Positions 8,755 to 17,663 are shown, counted from the stretch's first letter. The stretch: 30,426 nt of DNA from Gammaproteobacteria bacterium (GCA_027451085.1 DAIDKA010000300.1:1-30426), one strand, 5' to 3'. The notes: generated from the letters alone by a model not told the origin. Numbers and translations: made by a program.

Positions 8755-9147
8755 GTGACCGGCACCAATGCGAAGCTCCAGGGCCTCAAGGTACTGGTCA
8801 TCGACGACAGCAAGACCATCCGCCGCACCGCGGAAACCCTGCTGGCGAAGGAAGGCTGCGAGGTTTTCACCGCCATCGACGGCTTCGATGCGCTGGCGAA
8901 GATCGCCGACCACGAGCCTGACATTGTGTTCGTGGACATCATGATGCCGCGCCTGGACGGCTATCAGACCTGCTCCCTGATCAAGCACAACAAGGTTTTC
9001 CGCTCCATCCCGGTGATCATGCTGTCCTCCAAGGACGGCCTGTTCGACCGCGCCCGCGGGCGGATCGTCGGCAGCGAGCACTACCTGACCAAACCATTCA
9101 CCAAGGATGAACTCCTAGGTGCCATCGAGACCCACATCGGGAGATGA
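8755..9147 (+). CDS. pilG: Response regulator PilG (Pil-Chp system)
   Basis: PilG is a single-domain CheY-like receiver, phosphorylated by ChpA, that in P. aeruginosa promotes pilus extension and cAMP production and sets twitching polarity. The 130-residue product has the acidic pair DD (17-18), the phospho-acceptor Asp61 in VFVDIMMP, Ser91/Ser92 at the switch position and Lys113 in YLTKPF. The stretch MLSSKDGLFDRARGRIVGS is the PilG-type signature that separates it from PilH. The GTG start is preceded by AAGGAG. The last codons overlap the pilH ATG (ATGA). Position at the head of the pil-chp cluster makes the assignment firm. Confidence 0.96.
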   Translation: MTGTNAKLQGLKVLVIDDSKTIRRTAETLLAKEGCEVFTAIDGFDALAKIADHEPDIVFVDIMMPRLDGYQTCSLIKHNKVFRSIPVIMLSSKDGLFDRARGRIVGSEHYLTKPFTKDELLGAIETHIGR

Positions 9148-9524
9148 CAGCCATGACCCATCCCCTGGTGCTGATCGTCGATGACTCGCCCACGGAACTG
9201 CACGTGATGCAGAAGGCCTTGCAGCGGCATGGCTATCGCACGGCGGCCGCGGCCGATGGCGTCGAAGGCATCCGGCTGGCGCGCGAGATGCGCCCTGATC
9301 TGATTTTCATGGATGTCGTGATGCCCGGCATGAACGGCTACCAGGCCACGCGCACGCTGGCCAATGATCCCACCACCCAGAACATCCCCATCGTGATGGT
9401 GACCTCGAAGGGCCAGGAAACAGACCGCATCTGGGGTCTGCGCCAGGGCGCCGTGGGCTACATGGTCAAGCCCGTGTCCCCGGACCAGCTGGTGGCCAAG
9501 GTCCAGGCCACTCTCGCGCATTAG
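9144..9524 (+). CDS. pilH: Response regulator PilH (Pil-Chp system)
   Basis: PilH is the second CheY-like receiver of the pathway, thought in P. aeruginosa to oppose PilG, as a phosphate sink or by favouring retraction. The 126-residue product shows DD (13-14), the phospho-acceptor Asp57 in IFMDVVMPGMNGYQ, Thr87 in MVTSKGQETDRIWG, and Lys109 in MVKPVS. The QETDRIWGLRQGA segment is typical of PilH. The first ATG overlaps the pilG stop (ATGA, 9144-9147); a second ATG at 9153 is an alternative start. It is followed after three bases by pilI. Confidence 0.95.
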   Translation: MTAMTHPLVLIVDDSPTELHVMQKALQRHGYRTAAAADGVEGIRLAREMRPDLIFMDVVMPGMNGYQATRTLANDPTTQNIPIVMVTSKGQETDRIWGLRQGAVGYMVKPVSPDQLVAKVQATLAH

Positions 9525-9527
9525 CCC

Positions 9528-10088
9528 ATGGATGACGTACCTCTCAAGTCGCTGCGCGACCGGCCCTTCGAGCTGCTGACGGAACTGGAGCGGCGTTGCC
9601 GCGCCGTCACGGCCCAGGTAGGACAGGACCCCGCCCTGGGCAGTGAGTGGGTGGGCGTGGCGCTGCGGTTGGCCGGGGAGTTGTTCCTGGCAGCGCGCGA
9701 GGAGACCCGCGAGGTTCTGAGCGTGCCGCCGGCCGTCACCCGGGTGCCGGGGGCCAAGAGCTGGATCCGCGGCCTTGCCAATGTGCGCGGCCAGCTGCTG
9801 CCCATCATCGATCTGCGCCAGTTCATCGGCAGCGGCACCGCACCGGCTTCGCGCAACACGCGCATCATCGTGGTGAACCACAGAGAGATTCCGGCGGGAC
9901 TGCTGGTGGACGAGGTCCTCGGGTTCCGCCGTTTTGCGGACAATGAATTCACAGGCGAGGCGCCGCCGACGGTGGCGCGCTGCGAACGCTACCTCGCGGG
10001 CTGTTTCCGCCGCGGGCAGGAACAGTGGCCGGTGCTCAGCCTGCGTTCGATACTGGAAAGCCAGGCATTCGCGGAGGCGGCAGCCTGA
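9528..10088 (+). CDS. pilI: CheW-like adaptor PilI
   Basis: PilI is the CheW-type adaptor that links the receptor PilJ to the kinase ChpA. The 186-residue protein begins with a short helical N-terminus (LKSLRDRPFELLTELERRC) typical of PilI and continues into a CheW beta-barrel: FLAAREETREVLSVPP, VPGAKSWIRGLANVRGQLLPIIDLRQFIG (the CheW hallmark, read in two parts), and IIVVNHREIPAGLLVDEVLGFRRF. It ends QWPVLSLRSILES, the last CheW strand and helix. It overlaps the pilJ ATG by one base. Identification is firm from sequence and position. Confidence 0.95.
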   Translation: MDDVPLKSLRDRPFELLTELERRCRAVTAQVGQDPALGSEWVGVALRLAGELFLAAREETREVLSVPPAVTRVPGAKSWIRGLANVRGQLLPIIDLRQFIGSGTAPASRNTRIIVVNHREIPAGLLVDEVLGFRRFADNEFTGEAPPTVARCERYLAGCFRRGQEQWPVLSLRSILESQAFAEAAA

Positions 10089-11443
10089 TGGCCACTGAAG
10101 ATCCCCACACTGCAACCCAGGTGGTGCGGTTCGAGACGGTGACGGCGCCGGAGGTCCGAGAGTCGGCCCTGCCGGAGATCATGGTGGGCGTATCAGCGCT
10201 GCTGGTGGTGGCCTCCGCCGCCACCATCATGGCGCTGGTCCAGGGGCCGCTGGCCTTCATGATCATTCCCGGAACGCTCGCCATCGTGGTGCTGGTCGCC
10301 CTGGCCGTGCTGTGGATCAGCCTGCGCAAGGTGCGCGCCACTGAGCAGCGCCAGCAGCGACTGGTGGAAGCCCAGCGCCGCGAGAACGAACGCAACCAGC
10401 AGGCGATCCTGCGCCTGCTGGATGAACTTTCAAGCCTTGCCGACGGGGACCTTACGGTCCAGGCCACCGTCACCGAGGACATCACCGGCGCCATCGCCGA
10501 TTCGATCAACTACGCGGTGGATGCACTGCGCGGCCTCGTGACCACCATCAACCAGTCGGCCATTTCTCTCGATGGCGCCGCCCGCCAGACCCAGGCGCTG
10601 TCCCAGCACCTGGCCAAAGCTTCCGGCACGCAGTCCAAGCAGCTTGCCGCCGCCACCGAAACGGCAGGCCATGTGGCCGCGGCCACGGAGGAGGTCTCCG
10701 GCAATGCCGAGCGCGCCGCCGACGTCGCGCGCCATTCGGTGGACGTGGCGCACAAGGGTGGTGACGCCGTACGCCGCACCATCGACGGCATGAACGCCAT
10801 CCGCGAGACCATTCAGGACACCTCCAAGCGCATCAAGCGCCTGGGCGAAAGCTCGCAGGAGATCGGCAACATCGTCGAGCTCATCAACGACATCGCCGAG
10901 CAGACCAACATCCTGGCCCTCAACGCCTCCATCCAGGCCTCGATGGCCGGCGAGGCCGGCCGCGGCTTCGCAGTGGTGGCCGACGAGGTGCAGCGCCTGG
11001 CCGAGCGCGCGGCCGCGGCCACGCGCCAGATCGAGGTCCTGGTGCGCACCATCCAGACCGATACCAACGAGGCCGTGGTGTCCATGGAGCGCAGCACCAC
11101 CGATGTGGTGGGCGGGGCGCTGCTGGCGGAGAACGCCGGGGCGGCGCTGGAGGAGATCGAGCAGGTCTCCAACCAGATCGCCAGTCTGGTGCAGAACATC
11201 TCCGGCAGCGCACGCCAGCAGTCCGGCGCGGTGCAGAACATCGCCCGCAACATGCAGGTGCTGAAGGAAATATCGGTCCAGACTGCCGAATCCACCAGCG
11301 CCACCTCGGTCTCCATCGCCAAGCTCGCCGAGCTGTCCGCCGGCCTGCGCAAGTCCGCTGCCGGCTTCCGCCTGCCCGGCGCAGCCCCGGCCGCCACCGG
11401 CCAGTTCAAGCGTCCGGAGCCTCCCCGCGCGGCTGCCGGCTGA
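10088..11443 (+). CDS. pilJ: Methyl-accepting chemotaxis protein, short PilJ without periplasmic sensor domain
   Basis: This is the receptor of the Pil-Chp array. I use the ATG at 10088, overlapping the pilI stop by one base; an in-frame upstream ATG at 10025 lies wholly within pilI. The 451-residue product is much shorter than P. aeruginosa PilJ (682). After about 30 cytoplasmic residues come two membrane helices (about 31-51 and 54-78) with only a few residues between them, so there is no periplasmic ligand domain. A HAMP-like region (about 100-155) and a full signalling coiled coil follow, with the conserved hairpin tip around 262-305 (DIAEQTNILALNASIQASMAGEAG), whose ASMAGEAG is PilJ-type. 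No C-terminal methyltransferase-tethering pentapeptide is evident; the tail is Pro/Ala-rich. chpA starts seven bases downstream. Function as a PilJ follows from context. Confidence 0.92.
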   Translation: MATEDPHTATQVVRFETVTAPEVRESALPEIMVGVSALLVVASAATIMALVQGPLAFMIIPGTLAIVVLVALAVLWISLRKVRATEQRQQRLVEAQRRENERNQQAILRLLDELSSLADGDLTVQATVTEDITGAIADSINYAVDALRGLVTTINQSAISLDGAARQTQALSQHLAKASGTQSKQLAAATETAGHVAAATEEVSGNAERAADVARHSVDVAHKGGDAVRRTIDGMNAIRETIQDTSKRIKRLGESSQEIGNIVELINDIAEQTNILALNASIQASMAGEAGRGFAVVADEVQRLAERAAAATRQIEVLVRTIQTDTNEAVVSMERSTTDVVGGALLAENAGAALEEIEQVSNQIASLVQNISGSARQQSGAVQNIARNMQVLKEISVQTAESTSATSVSIAKLAELSAGLRKSAAGFRLPGAAPAATGQFKRPEPPRAAAG

Positions 11444-11450
11444 GTGACGC

Positions 11451-14400
11451 ATGACGGAATCCGCACCGCAGGGCTTCGAGTTCGTCGGCCGTGAGCTGAA
11501 TGTTGCGCTGGGCGAGGCCCGCACGGCGCTGGAAGCCTATGTCGAGCAGCCGGGCAACGTCTCGCTGCTGGAACGTTGCGGCGGCGAACTGCACCAGGTG
11601 CAGGGCGTGCTGCGAGTGCTTGAGATCTACGGCGCTGCGCTGCTGGCCGAGGAAATGGAGCAGGTCGCCACCTACCTGGCGGCGAACGACGGCGAGTACA
11701 AGAACCAGGCCGAGAGCCTCGATGCGCTGATGCGCGCCATGGTGCAGCTGCCCGGCTACCTGGAACGGGTGCTGGCCGGGGGCCGCGATCTGGCGCTGGT
11801 GCTGCTGCCGCTGCTCAATGACCTGCGCTCCGTGCGCGGTAGTGCGCTGCTGTCCGAGGGCACGCTGCTGCTGCTGAACCTGAAATCCGACCGGCAGGCC
11901 CAGCCGCAGCCGGTCGCGCCCGGTGGCGAGGCGCTGTCGGTGGAACAGTGGGGGCGGCGGCTGCGGCCGCGGTTCCAGCTGGGGCTGGTCGGCTGGATCC
12001 GCGGTGATCGCCCGGAGCAGAACCTTGCGGCGCTGGCCGAGGTGGCGCAGAAGCTGGAGCAGGTGGCCGCGCGCCAGCCGGTGTTCCAGCTGTGGTGGGT
12101 CGTGGGCGCAGTGGTCGAAGCCCTGCAGGAGCACGGCCTGGCCGGTGGCGTCTCCATCAAGCGGCTGCTGGGACTTGCGGACCGTGAGATCAAGCGCCTG
12201 TACGAACTGGGCGAGGCGCGCTATGCGCAGGCGCCGGCGGTCGACCTGCTGAACAACCTGCTCTATTACGTCGGGCGCGCCGAGTCCAAGGGTCCGCGCG
12301 TCACGGCGGTGCGCGCGTCTTTCCGGCTGAACGAACTGCTGCCGATGGATGACGTCATCGACCAGGAGCGCGAGAACCTCTCCGCCCCGAGCGTCAAGCT
12401 CATGCAGACCGTGGCCGCCGCCATCCGCGAGGACCTCGATAAGGTCAAGGATGTGCTGGACATCTTCATGCGGCGCGGCTCGGACCAGCCGCAGAGCCTT
12501 ACCCCGCAGGTGGAGATGCTGCGCAAGATCGGTGACACGCTGGGAGTGCTCGGCCTGGGGGAACTGCGCGCCGCGGTGCAGGCGCAGACCGAGCGCCTGG
12601 GGCAGATCGTCGCCGGCACCCTGCATCCTGACGGCAATGTACTGGTGGACATCGCCGCCGCGCTGATCGGGGTGGAGGATCGCCTGGATGACCGGCTGGT
12701 CGGCATGATCCTGCCACGCGCTGCCGGCGCGAGCGGCGCCGAAGACGGTGTTGACATCGATTTCCAGCAGGTGCAGGCGGCGGTGCTGCGTGAGTGCATC
12801 CTGAACCTCGTGCGGCTGAAGGAGTCCGTGGCGCAGAGCGTCGGAGGTACGCTCGACACGGCGGGGCTGGATTCGTGGCCGGACCTGATGCGGGGACTGA
12901 AGGCCGGCCTGCTGATGCTCGGCAAGGGCCGCGCCGTGGAACTGGTGGAAGCGATCCGCGAGCGGCTGGTGCCGGTGATGCAGCCCGGTGGCGCCTTGAG
13001 CCTGCGCGGCAACAGCATCGACCGGCTGGCAGATGCCATCGTCAGTCTCGAGTACTACATGGAGACGCTGCAGGCCGGACGCAGCGACCCCTGGTACATG
13101 CTGGACAATGCGCAGGCCAGCCTGGCCGCCATGGATGCGGCGCCTGCCGCCGCCGTGCCCACGGTGACCTCACCAGCCGGCGGCGGCTACGAACCCACTT
13201 TGCTGATCGACAGTCCGGCCGGCGCCGGCTCGCAGACGGCCACGCTGGTGGCGCAGACCGAGGTGATCCCGCCGCTGCTGCAGGCAGGCAGCCCTGCACC
13301 TGCACGCGCTGCCGAGGCAGGTGACCCTGAACTCGTGATGCTGTTCGTGGAAGAGGCCCGCGAGGAGCTGGCCCGCATCAGCCGTCATTTCCCGCTGTGG
13401 GAGCGTAATCCGCTGGAGATCGGCGCGCTGCAGACGGTGCGTCGCTCCTTCCACACCCTCAAGGGCAGCGGGCGCATGGTCGGCGCACGTGACCTGGCCG
13501 AATTCGCCTGGGCGGTGGAAAACCTGCTCAACCGCCTGCTCGACAACACGCTGTCGCGCACGCCTGCGATCAGCGCGACGCTGCACGATGCCGTGACAGC
13601 GCTGCCGGAACTGGTGGCGCAGCTGGAGGACGGCACGGCGCCGGTCGCGAATGTCGCGGGCATCATTGCACGGTCGCACCAGCTGGCCGCCAACCGCGAA
13701 GGCGCCTTTGATGCCACGCTGACATCAGTGGCGCAGTCGCCCGTGCAGCCAGCACCGGCGGCGTCGGCGGAGGCGGCCGAGTCGCCGCCTGGGGTTGAGT
13801 CCTTGCCGTCCTCCCTGGAGGCGGATGATCCGCTGGCGCCGGCCTTCGTGACCACGCTGCCCGATGTGGCTCCAGGCATCGATGTGGCTCCGGGCACCGA
13901 TGAACCGCTGACGGCGCTCGAGCGCTCCCTTGCGCCCGGGCCGGAGACGGATGATGCGGCGCTCGATGTAGCGGCTTCGCATGAGGCCGCCCAGGCCATG
14001 CCGGCTCCAGCACAGGCGCAGGAAGATACGAGTTCGGACGACGTCCTGCGGGACATCTATATGCGCGAGACCCAGGCGCACATCGCAGCGGTGCGCGCCT
14101 TCCTCCAGCAGGAGCGGCAGCAGCCGTCGCCGCATGTGATCACGGAGCCGGTGTACCGTGCCTGCCATACGCTTTCGGGCAGCTCCAAGATGGCCGAGGC
14201 CCGTCACGGCATACGCCTGGCGGAACCGCTGGACCACTGGTTGCGCAAGGCCTTCGACAGCGGGCTGGGTCTTGAATCGCAGGACCTGGCCCTGTTGTCC
14301 GACTGCATGGCCGCCATGGAGACGGTCGCAGCACACCTGGATGAAACCACGGGCTACTTCATGCGTCACGATGGGCTGGTGGAGCGCATCGAGGCGGCCG

Positions 14401-17177
14401 AAAAGGAGCTGGACCGGCGTATCGCGGAGAGCCTTGAACAGCAGCGCAGCGCGGAGCCGCCGGGACCCGTGTCCCAGGATGGGTTCACGGCGCAGGCGGA
14501 TGCGCAGCCGACACCCGAGGCGCCTGTGCCGGCCGAGCCGGCTGAGCCAGCCGTGGCTACCGCTGCCGTTTCCGGGTCGCGGCCGCAGGCCGAGCCTCGG
14601 CCGGATTACGACCATGAAGTTGCCAGCATCTTCACTGAAGAGGCCACCGAGCTGCTGGAAGTCTGTGACAACCAGCTTGCAGCCTGGCGCGCGGCACCTG
14701 CCGACGCCACGCTGCTCGCGGCCCTGAAGCGGCCGCTGCACACCCTCAAGGGCGGGGCGCGCATGGCTCAGATCACCGCCATGGGTGATCTGAGCCATGA
14801 ACTCGAATCGCTGGTCAATCACATCGACGGCGGCATGCTACCGCCGAGCGACGGTGCCTTCGACGTGCTGCAGGCCGGGCTCGATGACCTGGCGCGCATG
14901 CGCGATGGTGTGGTTGAGGGCCGCGGCATCGCGCCTGCGCGTGACACGCTGGCGCGCATCGCCGCATTGCTGCGTGGAGAGGCATCACCGGAGGCGGCGA
15001 CGCCGATGGTGGCGGAGCAGCAGGCACAACCGCCGGAGCAGCCACCGGCGCAGACTGAAGCCGCTGCCGAGCCTGCCGCGTGGACTGCGGAGGAATCTGC
15101 AGCCACGGTGGCAGGCCTCGATGGCTCGTGGGCGCAGGACATCGCTGAGGCGGCTGCCGCCAAACTGGCTGCGCATGGGGAGATACCGCTGGAGGCGCCA
15201 GTGGTGCCGCAATGGGACTACGCAGCGGCGGGGTCGCCGCCGGCCGAATCCCCGGTGGCGCAGGCTGCGGTGCCTGATCCCCTGCCGCCGCCGCAGGCCG
15301 TGCCTCCCGGCCGTGAGCCGGGGGCCGAGGCCGCCCGCCCGGAAATGGCGCGCGTGGACGCTGAGCTGCTGGACCAACTGCTCAACGTCTCCGGCGAGGT
15401 CAGCATCTCGCGGGCGCGCCTGGAGCAGCAGGTCAGCAACATCGATTTCAACCTCGCCGAGCTGTCGCGCACGGTGACACGACTGAAGGAACAGCAGCGC
15501 AAGCTTGAGATCGAGACCGAGAAGCAGATCCTGCACCGGCACCAGGCGGAGGATGATCACCGCGCAGAATTCGATCCGCTGGAGCTGGACCGTTATTCAG
15601 CGATCCAGCAGTTCTCGCGCAGCCTGGCTGAGACGGCCAGCGACGTGGCCAGCATCCAGCAGCTGCTGGAGACACTGGTCCAGGAGACGCAGAACCAGCT
15701 GCAGCAGCAGGCTCGCACCGTCACCGAACTGCAGAACGGTCTGATGCGCACGCGCATGGTGCCGTTCCAGCGTCACGTCCAACGTCTCGGCCGCATCGTG
15801 CGCCAGGCCGCGACCGACACCGGCAAGCGCGCGGAGCTGCACGTGACGGGTGCCTCGGGCGAGCTGGACCGGCAGGTGCTGGAGCGCATGCTGCCGCCGT
15901 TCGAGCACATGCTGCGCAACGCGGTGGTGCACGGCATTGAAGCGCCGGCCGAGCGCGAAGCCGCGGGCAAGTCGGCCACCGGCCGCATCACGCTGTCGCT
16001 GCAGCGCGAAGGTGCCGAGGTGATCGTGGTCATCACGGATGATGGCGCCGGCATGAAGCTGCATGCGATCCGCGACAAGGGGCAGGCCCTGGGCCTGATC
16101 CAGCCGGGCCAGCAGCTGTCGGACGAGGAGGCCATGCAGCTGGTGCTGGAGCCGGGATTCTCCACGGCGACGTCCATCACCCAGCAGGCCGGCCGCGGCG
16201 TGGGCATGGACGTGGTGGCCACCGAGATCAAACGCCTGGGTGGCGCGCTGCACATGGAGACCCACGCAGGCGAGGGCACGAAGTTCACCATCCGCCTGCC
16301 GTTCACGCTGGCCATCAGCCACGCGCTGGTGGTGCGCACCGGCGATGAGTACTACGCCCTGCCGCTGACGGCTGTGGAGGGCGTGCTGCGCCTGTCGAAG
16401 GACGAAGTCGCGGGGCACCTGGGCCGTGAGACCGCGACCTTCGACCATGGCGGGCAGAAGTACCGCTTCCAGGCGCTGGCCGCGTTCGTGGGGCTGGAGC
16501 CCTCGCCGCTGCCCGAAGGCGATGTCACTGTGCCGGTGGTGCTGGTGCGCGCCGGCGAGCATTCCACCGGCCTCGTGGCCGACGAGCTGATCGGCAGCCG
16601 CGAGATCGTCGTGAAATCGGTCGGCCCGCAGGTGTCCTGCATCCGCGGCATATCCGGCGCCACCATACTGGGCGACGGGCGCATCGTCATCATCCTGGAT
16701 ATCGGCGCGCTGGTGCGCAGCGAGTGGCGCTCGCGCCAGGCGCCGGTCGCCCGCGACAAGGGCGACCGGCGCATCCTGGCGATGGTGGTGGACGACTCGA
16801 TCACCGTGCGGCGCGTGACTCAGCGCCTGCTGGAACGCAACGGCATGCGGGTGGTGACCGCGCGCGATGGCATGGATGCCGTGACGCAGCTGCAGGAACA
16901 CGAGCCGGACATAATCCTGCTGGACATCGAGATGCCGCGGATGGACGGCTATGAGGTGGCCTCGCACGTGCGCAACGATCCGCGCCTGCGCGATGTGCCC
17001 ATCATCATGATCACCTCGCGCGTGGGCGAAAAGCACCGTGCGCGCGCCATCGAGCTGGGCGTCGATGACTACCTGGGCAAGCCTTACCAGGAGACGCAGC
17101 TGCTGGACGCCATTGCGCCTCTGGTCGAAAAGCACCGTGAGAATCAACGGGGCCGCCGGGTGAACGCCGATGGCTGA
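11451..17177 (+). CDS. chpA: Hybrid chemosensory histidine kinase ChpA/PilL
   Basis: This is the central kinase of the Pil-Chp system, a CheA-type protein with several phosphotransfer domains and a fused receiver. The 1908-residue product has an N-terminal FimL-like/Hpt-like part with His48 (ELHQVQG) and two degenerate phosphotransfer-like helices with Arg at the His position (358, 481). Canonical Hpt domains follow with His668 (FHTLKGSGRM), His906 (CHTLSGSSKM, Lys replaced by Ser) and His1097 (LHTLKGGARM), separated by Ala/Pro-rich linkers. Next are the dimerisation domain (from about 1300), ATPase domain (N box NAVVHGIE near 1490, DDGAGM near 1530, GRGVGMDVV near 1580), a CheW-like domain (about 1615-1750) and a receiver with Asp1825 (ILLDIEMP). 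P. aeruginosa ChpA is 2472 residues, so this version is shorter. It overlaps chpC by eight bases. Confidence 0.96.
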   Translation: MTESAPQGFEFVGRELNVALGEARTALEAYVEQPGNVSLLERCGGELHQVQGVLRVLEIYGAALLAEEMEQVATYLAANDGEYKNQAESLDALMRAMVQLPGYLERVLAGGRDLALVLLPLLNDLRSVRGSALLSEGTLLLLNLKSDRQAQPQPVAPGGEALSVEQWGRRLRPRFQLGLVGWIRGDRPEQNLAALAEVAQKLEQVAARQPVFQLWWVVGAVVEALQEHGLAGGVSIKRLLGLADREIKRLYELGEARYAQAPAVDLLNNLLYYVGRAESKGPRVTAVRASFRLNELLPMDDVIDQERENLSAPSVKLMQTVAAAIREDLDKVKDVLDIFMRRGSDQPQSLTPQVEMLRKIGDTLGVLGLGELRAAVQAQTERLGQIVAGTLHPDGNVLVDIAAALIGVEDRLDDRLVGMILPRAAGASGAEDGVDIDFQQVQAAVLRECILNLVRLKESVAQSVGGTLDTAGLDSWPDLMRGLKAGLLMLGKGRAVELVEAIRERLVPVMQPGGALSLRGNSIDRLADAIVSLEYYMETLQAGRSDPWYMLDNAQASLAAMDAAPAAAVPTVTSPAGGGYEPTLLIDSPAGAGSQTATLVAQTEVIPPLLQAGSPAPARAAEAGDPELVMLFVEEAREELARISRHFPLWERNPLEIGALQTVRRSFHTLKGSGRMVGARDLAEFAWAVENLLNRLLDNTLSRTPAISATLHDAVTALPELVAQLEDGTAPVANVAGIIARSHQLAANREGAFDATLTSVAQSPVQPAPAASAEAAESPPGVESLPSSLEADDPLAPAFVTTLPDVAPGIDVAPGTDEPLTALERSLAPGPETDDAALDVAASHEAAQAMPAPAQAQEDTSSDDVLRDIYMRETQAHIAAVRAFLQQERQQPSPHVITEPVYRACHTLSGSSKMAEARHGIRLAEPLDHWLRKAFDSGLGLESQDLALLSDCMAAMETVAAHLDETTGYFMRHDGLVERIEAAEKELDRRIAESLEQQRSAEPPGPVSQDGFTAQADAQPTPEAPVPAEPAEPAVATAAVSGSRPQAEPRPDYDHEVASIFTEEATELLEVCDNQLAAWRAAPADATLLAALKRPLHTLKGGARMAQITAMGDLSHELESLVNHIDGGMLPPSDGAFDVLQAGLDDLARMRDGVVEGRGIAPARDTLARIAALLRGEASPEAATPMVAEQQAQPPEQPPAQTEAAAEPAAWTAEESAATVAGLDGSWAQDIAEAAAAKLAAHGEIPLEAPVVPQWDYAAAGSPPAESPVAQAAVPDPLPPPQAVPPGREPGAEAARPEMARVDAELLDQLLNVSGEVSISRARLEQQVSNIDFNLAELSRTVTRLKEQQRKLEIETEKQILHRHQAEDDHRAEFDPLELDRYSAIQQFSRSLAETASDVASIQQLLETLVQETQNQLQQQARTVTELQNGLMRTRMVPFQRHVQRLGRIVRQAATDTGKRAELHVTGASGELDRQVLERMLPPFEHMLRNAVVHGIEAPAEREAAGKSATGRITLSLQREGAEVIVVITDDGAGMKLHAIRDKGQALGLIQPGQQLSDEEAMQLVLEPGFSTATSITQQAGRGVGMDVVATEIKRLGGALHMETHAGEGTKFTIRLPFTLAISHALVVRTGDEYYALPLTAVEGVLRLSKDEVAGHLGRETATFDHGGQKYRFQALAAFVGLEPSPLPEGDVTVPVVLVRAGEHSTGLVADELIGSREIVVKSVGPQVSCIRGISGATILGDGRIVIILDIGALVRSEWRSRQAPVARDKGDRRILAMVVDDSITVRRVTQRLLERNGMRVVTARDGMDAVTQLQEHEPDIILLDIEMPRMDGYEVASHVRNDPRLRDVPIIMITSRVGEKHRARAIELGVDDYLGKPYQETQLLDAIAPLVEKHRENQRGRRVNADG
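13863..13898 (+). repeat. Tandem 18-base duplication in a chpA linker
   Basis: Two adjacent 18-base units differ at two positions and encode DVAPGI followed by DVAPGT. They lie in the low-complexity linker between the Hpt domains containing His668 and His906. This looks like a simple slippage duplication in a linker that tolerates length change. Confidence 0.8.
14762..14799. repeat. Perfect 16-base inverted repeat within chpA
   Basis: The arms 14762-14777 and 14784-14799 are perfect reverse complements, separated by the six bases GCCATG. They encode the MAQITAMGDLSHE segment just after His1097 in the third canonical Hpt domain. There is no T-run after either arm, so it is not a typical terminator. 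The mRNA could form a strong hairpin here. A binding site or chance product of codon choice are both possible. Confidence 0.85.
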
Positions 17178-17640
17178 ACGCGTCAACGAAATCTACAGCC
17201 TGCTGATCCCGCTGGCGGAAGGGCGGCTGATTCTGCCGCGGGCGTGCATCGCGGAGGTCGTGAGCTACCAGGTGCCCTCGGAGATGGCAGGCGCGCCGCC
17301 GTGGTACCTGGGGACGATCTCCTGGAACGGGCGGCTGGTGCCGCTGGTGTCGTTCGAGGGCGCCTGCGGACAGAACATTCCGCAGGCGGTGGGGCGCACC
17401 CGTGTCGTCATCGTGCACTGCATCGGTGAGCGGGTCGAGGGCGGGGTGTTCGGCCTGGTGTCGCAGGGCTTCCCGCAGCTGGTGCGTGTGAGTTCGGACG
17501 TGGTGCGGCCGGACAACTCGCGGGTGTTTGCGGACCGGGCTCCGGTCATCTGCCAGGTGCGGATGGTGAACGAGGTGCCGCTGGTGCCGGACATCGAGCG
17601 GCTGGAAGAGATGATCGCGGAAGAGACGCGGGCGGCGTGA
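17170..17640 (+). CDS. chpC: CheW-like adaptor ChpC
   Basis: ChpC is the second CheW-type adaptor of the Pil-Chp system, thought in P. aeruginosa to connect additional inputs to ChpA. The 156-residue product has the CheW pattern: EIYSLLIPLAEGRLILPRACIAEVV, PPWYLGTISWNGRLVPLVSFE, then VVIVHCI and GVFGLVSQGFPQLVRV. Its start overlaps the chpA stop by eight bases. No chpB methylesterase lies between chpA and this gene. It is the last gene of the operon; the convergent rsmE ends 23 bases away. Confidence 0.9.
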   Translation: MAERVNEIYSLLIPLAEGRLILPRACIAEVVSYQVPSEMAGAPPWYLGTISWNGRLVPLVSFEGACGQNIPQAVGRTRVVIVHCIGERVEGGVFGLVSQGFPQLVRVSSDVVRPDNSRVFADRAPVICQVRMVNEVPLVPDIERLEEMIAEETRAA

Positions 17641-17663
17641 CAGCCGCGTCGTCCGCGAGGCCC

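Noticed and set aside
10025..10087. An upstream in-frame ATG that would extend PilJ by 21 residues.
   Set aside because: The extension lies wholly in pilI and is not receptor-like; the ATG at 10088 overlaps the pilI stop as do neighbouring gene pairs.
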